Assembly: GCF_028475105.1 (NCBI RefSeq)
Contig: NZ_CP116936.1
Coordinates: forward strand, 6,323,501-6,387,500
Direction: 5' to 3'
Source of the DNA: Micromonospora sp. LH3U1
GTDB taxonomy: Bacteria > Actinomycetota > Actinomycetes > Mycobacteriales > Micromonosporaceae
Length of the DNA: 64,000 nucleotides
Shown here piece by piece: positions 58,101 to 64,000 of the stretch. The notes under the pieces were generated by a model. That model did not search any database. It was not told where the DNA came from and saw only the letters and a list, made by a program, of their open reading frames with translations. How positions within the stretch are numbered: the first letter of the stretch is position 1; every line of letters starts with the position of its first letter. A program made the position numbers and the translations under genes.

Positions 58101-58793
58101 GCGCCACCAGCCGCGCTCGGACCGCGCTAGCAGCAGCAGCCGTATGATTTCCAGCCCACCGGCTTCGGCAATGGTGTCTAGTATTTCGGCGACCACAGAC
58201 GCCACATTTTCGGCGTAGTCGACGATCAGCAATGACGGGCGACCGGCCGAAATGAGCCACTGAAGTCCTGCGGTCAGCTCCGGCACTCTCCGCAACTGGC
58301 GGCGCAGGCCCTCGGCCTCCGCCCCGGCGCGCGCCAGGTCTGACATGGAGACGGTGCGCCAGCCCGGTGGTGGCACCCGCACGAAGCCCGCCGCGTGCGA
58401 GCCTGACACAGCGGCGCACACCCGCGCTGCAAGGAAGGACTTGCCCTGGCCGCCGGCGCCGCACACTAAGCGAACGGTCGGCGCCTTCCCCGAAAGACAC
58501 CACTGCGTCAGCCACTGCTCCTCCGGACGCTCCTGAGGCGTAACCACGCCGGCATCGTGGCGCAGCCAGCTTCCGATGACGGAGGACCGCACTGGGCCGG
58601 TAGCGCCGAAAACCAAACGGGTGGCCTCCGAAGCCGAATCTGGCATCGTGACCCGCACGAACTCCTGGCCGTCAACGCGAAGGACGACATTGCCGTCGCC
58701 AGTGATGATCAGGCTGTTGGCGGCCGCGCCGACCGCCCGGTCACCGGAAACCTCTATAGGCGACGATGGTAGGCCGCTCCTGCCCGCGGTCAC
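55182..58793 (-). CDS. STAND-type NTPase with C-terminal TPR array
   Basis: The 1203-residue protein is read from the GTG at 58793, overlapping the preceding stop. Residues 30-37 read ITGDGNVV. Walker A is GAGGQGKS (112-119) and Walker B LLIVD (188-192). The helical middle (about residues 230-560) resembles STAND/NACHT ATPase and winged-helix regions. From about residue 570, 14 repeats of 46 residues (NLS...LTEVGRHHEALAATEEAVTIRRQ units) form kinesin-light-chain-type TPRs. STAND sensors with repeat arrays trigger effectors on ligand binding; here no effector domain is visible in the protein itself. Confidence 0.85.
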   Translation of the reverse strand: MTAGRSGLPSSPIEVSGDRAVGAAANSLIITGDGNVVLRVDGQEFVRVTMPDSASEATRLVFGATGPVRSSVIGSWLRHDAGVVTPQERPEEQWLTQWCLSGKAPTVRLVCGAGGQGKSFLAARVCAAVSGSHAAGFVRVPPPGWRTVSMSDLARAGAEAEGLRRQLRRVPELTAGLQWLISAGRPSLLIVDYAENVASVVAEILDTIAEAGGLEIIRLLLLARSERGWWRTIAVDHEQHAWVDPDPVRLVSMTSRWDGPQVQHVWSDAVESFRKLSVTHGRVPSIGPLSPPVRDFPTTLDLYADALLHAIDGRVGHGDPLSGVLAHERRQISAAFEGQGLNWTDEQRDWALATVILRPAESIDVAVDALSSCPVVNDLAGADLPVAASVLHDLYPDDEGSQVWRAPRPDPLADLHLLQLAEHVASTADWLVNLQALCAGPQAGVAEQTAAVLHRCLSSAPRSRYVAALRRIEAGLRHLIRVAPARYVPIVILLDPDQFTDDLVDAIAGGTTSAQLPIAEVEQADALLRELGFATTRAAVAVAVSKRLVAASAPPAAPTEASLARYARQLNNLSVRLSELGYRDEALAAIEESLGIRRQLADADPAAHLPNLAMSLNNLSVDLTKVGRRDEALAAIEEAATTYRRLVDANPAAYLPGLAMSLHNLSLPLSETGRHDEAVAATEESVGIRRQLADADPAAHLPDLAMSLNNLSVDLTKVGRRDEALAAIEEAATAYRRLAGTNPAAYLPDLAMSLNNLSPRLGEVGRHDEALAAIEEAATTYRRLAGTNPAAYLPGLATSLNNLSPRLSKVGRHDEALAAIEEAVTIRRQLAEANPAAYLPDLAASLNNLSSRLGEAGRHDEALAAIEEAATAYRRLAGTNPAAYSPGFATSLNNLSNRLREVGRHDDALAAIEEALTIRRQLAEANPAAYLPDLAMSLNNLSPRLSKAGRRDEALAAIEEALTIRRQLAGASPAAYLPGLAASLNNLSIQLSELGRHDDALAAIEEAVTIHRQLAGANSVVYLRDLATSLNNLSPRLSKAGRHDEALAAIEEAVTIRRQLAGANPVVYLPDLATSLNNLSNRLSEADRHDDALAATEEAVTIRRQLAGANPALYLPDLATSLNNLSVDLTEVGRHHEALAATEEAVTIRRQLAGANPALYLPDLATSLNNLSVDLTEVGRHHEALAATEEAVTIRRQLAGTTQ
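55196..57100 (-). repeat. 138-bp tandem TPR-encoding repeats
   Basis: Units of exactly 138 bases repeat about 14 times across the 3' half of the STAND gene. The two units nearest the stop (55196-55333 and 55334-55471) are nearly identical over their length, and others differ by a few percent or more. This argues for ongoing expansion and gene conversion, and makes this region prone to assembly collapse. Confidence 0.85.
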
Positions 58794-59152
58794 GGCTTTC
58801 CGTGATAGCCACCGGCACTGCCATCGCCCACCACGTTGCCGTCGCCTGTGATCGCCGTACCGCTCGACATCGAACCGATCGAACGCTCACCCGACACCAC
58901 GGTTTTGCCCGGCTCCGCAACAGAACCCTCAGCAGCGCGAGCGGAACCGCCGCCCGCACCCGGGGTAACAGGATGGCGCCAAGCGAGATACGCGACAACC
59001 AACCCCGCTGCGGCGAACACTGCTGCCGCTACCGTCGCCCACCAACCAGCCCGCTCCAGCCCTTCGGACCGCAGGAACAGCACGAAAAGGACAAGCGCTG
59101 CCCCAACAAGCACCAATAGGCCAGCAGTCAGGAACGGCCGAACACGACTCAC
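58790..59152 (-). CDS. Small membrane protein coupled to the STAND NTPase
   Basis: The 120-residue protein has two transmembrane helices (residues 8-27 and 37-57) followed by a Gly/Ser/Ala-rich tail containing ITGDGNVV (101-108), the same octapeptide found near the N-terminus of the NTPase. Its TGA overlaps the NTPase GTG. The shared motif suggests it docks the sensor at the membrane or serves as a matching adaptor, an inference. The start is the ATG at 59152. Confidence 0.75.
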   Translation of the reverse strand: MSRVRPFLTAGLLVLVGAALVLFVLFLRSEGLERAGWWATVAAAVFAAAGLVVAYLAWRHPVTPGAGGGSARAAEGSVAEPGKTVVSGERSIGSMSSGTAITGDGNVVGDGSAGGYHGKP

Positions 59153-59810
59153 TCACCCAGCATGCCTGCCTCATCGACCCGACCCCTCCCCCGAACGGAC
59201 GGCAGATGACCAAAGCGTGTCGGGTTACGGCACCCGGCAAGATCCGGAAGCTGCGACGCGGCGGCCCTCGGACGCCGTCGTCGATTGCCTCTGCGTGTCG
59301 GAGGTGTCGACAGCAACGCCGACAGCAACCGCACCGGACGGGGGAGCACAGGCGAGCGCGGAGGCGGACGGGTAGTCCGGGCTAACGATCGTCGGCGGAC
59401 AACGACGGACGTGGCGCACAGAGCTTGTAAGGGAGATGTCTCGCTCCCACCCATCGCCCTTACACGGCTGCCGATTTCCTCTGTTCTGGATCAAGGCGCC
59501 GCGCTCCGCGCGGCGCGGGCGGTGAGCCGGCCGGCGGCAAGCCGCCCCGGCCGCCTCCGGCGCCGGGGCGGAGAGCCACCGACTGCCGCCGGACGGCCGC
59601 CCCGAACTCCACCGACCCAGACGCAGCAGGACCACAGCCAGGCGGCACGGAAGCCGCCAGGTCGACCTAATCGAGGGCCAGGGCTTCCGACTGCCGCGCC
59701 AGTCCAACCCCGGGACTGGCTTGCCCCCGAGCTACCTACGCAGCCAGCTAAGCCCGCGACAGCTTCAGCCGGCGCTTCAGGTGCGATCGCGCCGGGCCGG
59801 CAACTCCCTT
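59153..59810. other. Right-end region of the element without a clear gene
   Basis: About 660 bases carry no supported gene; the frames are Pro/Arg-rich. A GC-rich palindromic stretch at 59505-59590 (CCGGCCGGCGGC, GGCGCCGGGGCGG) could form secondary structure. The promoter of the STAND operon should lie near 59160-59300 but was not identified. Confidence 0.4.
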
Positions 59811-59957
59811 CGCAGCCCTCCAGACGGGCCCTGAGAGGCAAGATCGACCTGCCCACCATCTGCCCACAACCAGTCGTCACGGGCTGGACGCAGCCAGACT
59901 CGGCCAGACAAACGACAACGGCCCCTGATCAGCATCTCTGCTGGTCAGGGGCCGTGT
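59811..59957. repeat. Right end of the element, homologous to 33429-33566
   Basis: This segment abuts attR and resembles the DNA just outside attL. It differs by an internal insertion (ACCATCTGCCC after ACCTGCCC) and point changes. Its end carries the terminator of tRNA-Tyr at 59918-59955. Confidence 0.75.
59918..59955 (-). terminator. Terminator after tRNA-Tyr
   Basis: Seventeen-base arms with one mismatch (ACGGCCCCTGATCAGCA and its partner) pair across a four-base loop. On the minus strand TTGTCGTTTGTC follows. By supplying it, the element restores a terminator to the tRNA gene it interrupts. Confidence 0.75.
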
Positions 59958-60016
59958 CTGCACCTGGTGGCGGGTAGAGGATTCGAACCTCTGAAGCTTT
60001 CGCGACGGATTTACAG
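59958..60016. repeat. attR: 59-bp core in tRNA-Tyr
   Basis: Identical to attL at 33567-33625. Everything from the CCA end to the anticodon loop lies in the core, so insertion left the tRNA gene complete here. Confidence 0.93.
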
Positions 60017-60048
60017 TCCGCTCCCATTGGCCGCTCGGGCAACCCGCC
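59965..60048 (-). tRNA. tRNA-Tyr (GUA), host gene of the element
   Basis: An 81-base class II tRNA plus encoded CCA (59967-59965). The acceptor stem is GGCGGGT/ACCCGCC, the anticodon loop CTGTAAA (GTA), a long variable arm (CGCGAAAGCTTCAG region) and T-arm GGTTCGAATCC. The 5' end is at 60048. Its 3' half forms attR. Confidence 0.96.
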
Positions 60049-60194
60049 AGGGCACCCCACCGCGTCGTAACGCGGCGGCGGAAGCAAGGATAGCGGCTCA
60101 CCCCGGCACCAGCGCAACCGGGTACGGTCAGGGGGTCGTGCCGCTGGTCGGTGGCCGACGGCAGGCCCAACCGCCGGACAGCAGGAGCAGATAC

Positions 60195-60689
60195 ATGGCA
60201 GCGAACCCGTCGTTCGACATCGTGAGCAAGGTTGACCGCCAGGAGGTCGACAACGCCCTTCGGCAGGCGGAGAAGGAGTTCGCGACGCGGTTCGACTTCC
60301 GCGGCACCGGGGCGGAAATTTCCTGGTCTGGTGATGAGGCGATCGGCCTTCAGGCGGAGACCGAGGAGCGGGTCCGCGCCGCACTGGACGTGTTCAAGGA
60401 GAAGTTGGTCAAGCGGAACATCTCGCTGAAGTCGCTGGATGCTGGCGAGCCGCGCCCGTCCGGCAAGATCTTCAAGCTTGACTGCAAGGTGATCCAGGGC
60501 ATCGAGACGGACAAGGCGAAGGCGATCAGCAAGAAGATCCGCGACGAGGGCCCCAAGGGCGTGCAGGCGCAGATCCAGGGCGACCAGCTGCGGGTCACCG
60601 GCAAGAAGAGGGACGACTTGCAGGCGGTCATCTCGCTGCTCAAGGGCGAGGACTTCGGCGTCGCTCTCCAGTTCAACAACTACCGCTAG
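60195..60689 (+). CDS. yajQ: YajQ/UPF0234 family protein
   Basis: The 164-residue protein begins MAANPSFDIVSKVDRQEVDN and shows FDFRGTGAEISW, KPSGKIFKL-type sequence and the C-terminal KGEDFGVALQFNNYR. The family binds nucleotides; some members sense cyclic-di-GMP. Two tandem RNA-recognition-like folds are expected. GCAGGAGCAG lies near the ATG. It is divergent from tRNA-Tyr and the first chromosomal gene right of the element. Confidence 0.95.
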   Translation: MAANPSFDIVSKVDRQEVDNALRQAEKEFATRFDFRGTGAEISWSGDEAIGLQAETEERVRAALDVFKEKLVKRNISLKSLDAGEPRPSGKIFKLDCKVIQGIETDKAKAISKKIRDEGPKGVQAQIQGDQLRVTGKKRDDLQAVISLLKGEDFGVALQFNNYR

Positions 60690-60693
60690 CGGC

Positions 60694-61011
60694 TCAGTAG
60701 ACGACGCTGTACCAGTGCGCGGTTTCGCCGGGTAGCACCGGGGCGAAGAACATGAGGACCTCGTCGAGCAGCCCGGCCTCAATGCACTGCTTGGCGACGT
60801 TCGCGCCGAGGATGTTGACGTATTTGTCCCCGGCGGCCTCTTTGGCCTGCGCGACGGCGGTGTGCAGGTCACCGACGAACGTGACGTCCGTGGGTGGCGC
60901 GGCCGGCGGCCGATGGGTGAGGACGAACACCGGCCCGTGGTACTGGCCGCCGAACGCGCCCTCGCTGTCGGTGCCGCGGTTCGGGTCGTCGCCGCCGAGG
61001 GTACGAGGCGG
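60694..61011 (-). pseudogene. Truncated dihydrofolate-reductase-like (RibD C-terminal) gene
   Basis: The frame reads TLGGDDPNRGTDSEGAFGGQ then YHGPVFVLTHRPPAAPPTDV and ends LLDEVLMFFAPVLPGET, clear C-terminal sequence of the reductase family (normally about 190 residues). The N-terminal half with its NADPH-binding start is absent. The homology stops at about 61011, exactly where a long inverted repeat begins. It is convergent with yajQ, four bases apart. Confidence 0.8.
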
Positions 61012-61013
61012 CG

Positions 61014-61076
61014 CTCGCGTTCCTTGATGTCGCGGTATCGGTCGGATGGGGATACCCCGATATCAAGGAACGCGAG
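61014..61076. repeat. 26-bp inverted repeat
   Basis: Arms 61014-61039 and 61051-61076 pair with three mismatches around an 11-base loop. Both arms hold CTCGCGTTCCTTGAT or its complement. It lies between the truncated reductase and the MFS gene, 18 bases beyond the MFS stop. It may be a small mobile palindrome or a terminator; it lacks a T-run. Confidence 0.85.
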
Positions 61077-61093
61077 TGGATCAGGGCCGACGG

Positions 61094-62353
61094 TCAGACG
61101 GTTACGGGCTGTTCGGTGCGTACCGCTGTGGTTTCCGCGCGGGCGATGGGCCCGGCGGGTAGTGCGGCGACCGCGGCCGCGACGGCGACCGCCGCCCCGG
61201 CGAACACGAACGCCCACGGGACGCCACCGGCGTGATCCACGATCAGGCCGGCCACCGAGCCGCCGGCGGCGCTCGCCGCCACGGCCACGGTGACCACCCA
61301 GGTGTACGCCTCGTTCAGCATGCCGGCCGGGGCGATCCGACCGACCAGGGTGTTCTCCAGGGTCAGCGCGGGCGCGATGGTGGCCCCGCCGACGATCAGG
61401 GCGACACCCAGCGCCAGCGGGGTGGGCATCAGCGCGAACACCACGAAGGTGCCGGCCACCGCGGCGAGCAGCATCGCGAACTGTCGGGTCATGTTCGCCG
61501 CCGGCTTGCGGACACCGAACCAGAACCCGCCGGCAGCGCTGCCGATCCCCCAGACCGCCAGCAGGACCCCGGCCAGGCTCTCCGGGTCGTCGGTGGCGGA
61601 GTTGCCGGCGTACGCCGGGACGATGACACCGGCAGCGCCGAATGCGATGCCGAGCCCGGCCACGCAGAACAGCAGGGCCGGGAAGCCGGGGACCCGCAGT
61701 GGACCGAGCCCTCGGGCGTGGTGCTCGCGCGGGTGCGGGCGCCAGCCGCGCATCACCCGGCCGAGGGCCACGGCGGTGGTGCCGACCAGGGTGACCACGG
61801 CCGCCCCGATCAGCGCGGCGGCAGCGTCCGCGAAGATGACGAAACCGGCCACGAGCAGCGGGCCGAGTACGAAGACGATCTCGAACAGCGAGGTCTCCGC
61901 GGCCAGTGCGGTGTTGCGCAGGGCGTACCGGCCGGAGTTGGGTCCGGTCAGCTCGTTCCAGGCCCCGCGGATGGCGGCGGTGAGGGGCGGGTACGTCGCG
62001 CCGGCGACACCCGCGGCCAGGTAGATGGCGGCCAGTGCGTCGTCGCCCGACCGGCTGGCCAGCAGTAGGCCGATGAGCGCCAGCGGATGTGCGACGGCGG
62101 TGACCAGCAGCACCGGGCTCGGGCCGATCCGGTCGGCGATCCGCCCGGCCACCGGGCTGATCGCGGCACCGGCGACGGCGTAGATCCCGCCCGCGACGGC
62201 GGCGAGCGCGTACCGCCCGGTCACCTGCTCGACCACCAGCAGCAGCGCCAGCGGGGTCATGCCGATCCCGAGTCGCCCGACGATGCCTGTGAGCAGCAGC
62301 ATCGGCGCGCCCGGTATCCGCCAGATACCCAGGTACTGACGCAGCGCGGCCAC
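61094..62353 (-). CDS. MFS transporter
   Basis: The 419-residue permease has 12 hydrophobic segments. The GTG start at 62353 (VAALRQYLGIWRIPGAPMLL) has GGAGG seven bases upstream. A loop between helices 2 and 3 reads GRIADRIGPSP, the MFS motif A. It is likely a drug or metabolite exporter; the substrate is unknown. Its 3' end lies just before the inverted repeat. Confidence 0.88.
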   Translation of the reverse strand: MAALRQYLGIWRIPGAPMLLLTGIVGRLGIGMTPLALLLVVEQVTGRYALAAVAGGIYAVAGAAISPVAGRIADRIGPSPVLLVTAVAHPLALIGLLLASRSGDDALAAIYLAAGVAGATYPPLTAAIRGAWNELTGPNSGRYALRNTALAAETSLFEIVFVLGPLLVAGFVIFADAAAALIGAAVVTLVGTTAVALGRVMRGWRPHPREHHARGLGPLRVPGFPALLFCVAGLGIAFGAAGVIVPAYAGNSATDDPESLAGVLLAVWGIGSAAGGFWFGVRKPAANMTRQFAMLLAAVAGTFVVFALMPTPLALGVALIVGGATIAPALTLENTLVGRIAPAGMLNEAYTWVVTVAVAASAAGGSVAGLIVDHAGGVPWAFVFAGAAVAVAAAVAALPAGPIARAETTAVRTEQPVTV

Positions 62354-62448
62354 TGTGAACCTCCGAGGATGTAATGAGCGTGAGCCGTTACGACCCTAAC
62401 GTCGCCGGTCGGTGGGCTGGTAACAGATATCGCCCCCGACACAGCACT

Positions 62449-62481
62449 CCGCCCGCACCCGGTGCGACCGGGTACGGGCGG
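62449..62481. terminator. Terminator after htpX
   Basis: Fourteen-base arms (62449-62462 and 62468-62481) with one mismatch surround a five-base loop, 17 bases past the htpX stop. No T-run is present. Confidence 0.75.
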
Positions 62482-62498
62482 AGGCGGGAATCAGCGGG

Positions 62499-63374
62499 TC
62501 AGCGCTGGAACTGCACCGGCCCCGAGTTGGCGGCCATCTGCTCCAGCCGGGCGATGCGGTCCTCCATCTTCGGGTGGGTGGCGAAGAGCGCGGACATGCC
62601 ACCACCCCGGAACGGGTTGGCGATCATAAGGTGCGCGGTGCTGGTGAGCTGGCCCTGTGCCGGCAACGGCCGACGTCGGGCCACCGCGTCGATCTTGCGA
62701 AGTGCGCTGGCCAGGGCCAGCGGGTCACGGCTCAACTCGGCGCCCGAGGCGTCCGCCTGGAACTCGCGGCTCCGGCTGATCGCCAACTGGATCACTGTGG
62801 CCGCGATCGGGCCCAGGATCAGGGTGAGCAGCAACACAGCCGGGTTCGGCCTGTCCTCGTCGTCCCCACCGCCCAACGGGATGAAGAAGGCGAGGTTCGC
62901 CAGGAGGGTGATGATGCTGGCCAGACCAGCCGCCACGCTGGAGATCAGGATGTCCCGGTTGTAGACGTGTGACAGCTCGTGCCCGATCACACCGCGCAGC
63001 TCGCGGTAGTCGAGGATCTCGGTGATGCCCTGGGTCACGCAGACCGCCGCGTGCTGCGGGTTACGACCCGTGGCGAACGCGTTGGGTTGCGCGGTCGGGC
63101 TCACGTACAGCCGCGGCATGGGCTGCTGCGCGTCGGTCGCCAACTCCCGCACCATCCGGTACAGCTCGGGGAACTGTGCCTCGGTGACCGGTTGGGCCTT
63201 CATGGAGCGCAGTGCGAGCTTGTCGGAGTAGAAGTAGGAAACGCCGTTCATGACCAACGAAATGACGACGGCGATGACCAGGCCGCTGCTGCCGCCAAAC
63301 CAGTAGCCCACCGCGAGGATCAGGGCGGAGAGCAGGCCAAGCAGCGCCGCGGTCTTCAGACGGTTGTGGTGCAC
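62499..63374 (-). CDS. htpX: HtpX-type membrane zinc metalloprotease
   Basis: The GTG at 63374 (VHHNRLKTAALLGLLSALIL) follows GGAG and gives 291 residues, close to the family length; the longer frame adds a non-family tail. N-terminal helices precede the HELSH zinc motif at 132-136, with a later glutamate in REFQADASGAE and further helices. It degrades misfolded membrane proteins. Confidence 0.94.
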   Translation of the reverse strand: MHHNRLKTAALLGLLSALILAVGYWFGGSSGLVIAVVISLVMNGVSYFYSDKLALRSMKAQPVTEAQFPELYRMVRELATDAQQPMPRLYVSPTAQPNAFATGRNPQHAAVCVTQGITEILDYRELRGVIGHELSHVYNRDILISSVAAGLASIITLLANLAFFIPLGGGDDEDRPNPAVLLLTLILGPIAATVIQLAISRSREFQADASGAELSRDPLALASALRKIDAVARRRPLPAQGQLTSTAHLMIANPFRGGGMSALFATHPKMEDRIARLEQMAANSGPVQFQR

Positions 63375-63498
63375 GATGTCTCCTTCGGTGCACGGATCGC
63401 CGGGATCCGCTGACCGGTTCAACAACCCGGTACCCGTCAACCATCCGTCTCAACGCTGAGAGTTCACTGAGACGGGCCAGGTAGGACCCTGTTTCCGG

Positions 63499-64000
63499 TC
63501 AGCGACCGGCCAGGTCGAGCACCAACTGCGGGGCGACGCCCAGCACCACGGCGGCCACCGTCGCCACCGCCAGCACCACGCCCACCACACCCACCAGGGG
63601 TACGGCCGCCGCACCGCCGGGAAGCGGCGCAGCCGCGCCGGACGTCGGCGGCGGCGCCCAGAGCGCGGCGGTCACCCGCAGGTAGTAGGCCAACCCGATC
63701 ACGGCGTTCAGCGCCACCACCAGCGCCAGCCAGGCCGCCCCGCCGTCCAGCAGCGCCCGCACCACGGTCACCTTCGCGAACAGGCCAGCCAGCCCCGGCG
63801 GCAGGCCGGCAAGACCCACCAGCGCGAGACCGAACGCCGCAGCCCGCCACGGGTGCCGGCGGGCCGCGCCGCGCAGGTCGTCGAGCGTGCCACCGTCCGC
63901 ACCCGCCGGGCGCAGCGCGGTCACCCCGGCGAACGCGGCCAGTTCCAACACCACGAAGAAGACGGCGTACGCCATCGCGGCGGCGTACGCGGCGGACCGT
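63499..64000 (-). CDS. nuoN: NADH-quinone oxidoreductase subunit N, C-terminal part
   Basis: The visible 167 codons run off the window edge; the frame is open to base 64000. Helices YAVFFVVLELAAFAGVTALR, AFGLALVGLAGLPPGLAGLFAKV and ALNAVIGLAYYLRVTAALWAP match the last part of NuoN. The GLPPGLAGLFAK loop is the family hallmark. Its stop is at 63499, 125 bases from htpX. Complex I subunit N is a proton-pumping antiporter-like subunit. Confidence 0.88.
   Translation of the reverse strand, partial: RSAAYAAAMAYAVFFVVLELAAFAGVTALRPAGADGGTLDDLRGAARRHPWRAAAFGLALVGLAGLPPGLAGLFAKVTVVRALLDGGAAWLALVVALNAVIGLAYYLRVTAALWAPPPTSGAAAPLPGGAAAVPLVGVVGVVLAVATVAAVVLGVAPQLVLDLAGR

Larger units (their letters stand above)
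33567..60016. mobile_element. Actinomycete integrative and conjugative element (AICE) in tRNA-Tyr
   Basis: The 26.4-kb element is bounded by 59-bp direct repeats, one within an intact tRNA-Tyr gene. It carries the full AICE backbone: tyrosine integrase and Xis-like HTH, pSAM2-type replication initiator, SpdB-like spread protein, TraB/FtsK-type DNA translocase, Pra-like activator and a KorSA-like GntR repressor. The rest is cargo dominated by putative defence genes. Elements of this class replicate as plasmids when excised and transfer double-stranded DNA between mycelia. Confidence 0.92.

Noticed and set aside
59877..61217. 446-codon minus-strand frame across tRNA-Tyr and yajQ
   Set aside because: It runs antisense through the tRNA and yajQ and reads the truncated reductase in the wrong frame.

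Overview
The window is high-GC actinobacterial DNA, most like Micromonosporaceae (Micromonospora/Salinispora type). The evidence is the gene order rpmG-hadA-hadB-tRNA-Trp-secE-nusG-rplK-rplA, the sequence type of RpoB and EF-Tu, GTG/TTG starts behind GGAGG-type ribosome sites, and an actinomycete integrative element. No rRNA or CRISPR array was seen.

Layout. 1-8.6 kb, minus strand: the S10 ribosomal operon start (rpsJ-rplC-rplD-rplW-rplB-rpsS-rplV, cut by the window edge), tuf, and the str operon (rpsL-rpsG-fusA) with a visible promoter. 8.8-10.2 kb: two small membrane-protein genes. 10.2-25.6 kb, minus: rpoC, rpoB, rplL, rplJ with its leader and attenuator, an ABC transporter pair, rplA, rplK, nusG, secE, tRNA-Trp, hadB, hadA, rpmG, tRNA-Met and tRNA-Thr. 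25.6-33 kb is more variable chromosome: a membrane GGDEF/EAL protein, an epoxide hydrolase gene broken by an in-frame amber stop, small conserved genes and a membrane pentapeptide-repeat protein.

33.57-60.02 kb is an actinomycete integrative and conjugative element (AICE) of about 26.4 kb inserted in tRNA-Tyr(GUA). Identical 59-bp att copies bound it, and the functional tRNA lies at the right end. Its backbone (traB, two small genes, spdB, rep, xis, int) is a chain of overlapping minus-strand genes. Upstream lie pra and a KorSA-like GntR gene 7 kb away; both share an operator motif. To the left of attL lies the scar of an older related element: an integrase 3' remnant fused to a copy of the element's right end.

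The element's cargo looks like a conflict/defence island. It holds (i) an unfamiliar TTA-rich three-gene operon (small membrane protein, P-loop NTPase, 654-aa membrane protein); (ii) an ABC three-component-type operon (SMC/Rad50-like ATPase, middle component, REase-like effector); (iii) a PIN-domain protein with a DUF3883-like nuclease-fold protein, plus a decayed copy of the latter; (iv) a STAND-type NTPase with 14 46-residue TPRs, coupled to a small membrane protein sharing its ITGDGNVV motif; and (v) a glycosyltransferase/GntR operon. The first is the best candidate for an undescribed system.

60-64 kb returns to chromosome: yajQ, a truncated reductase gene ending at a long inverted repeat, an MFS exporter, htpX and the end of nuoN.
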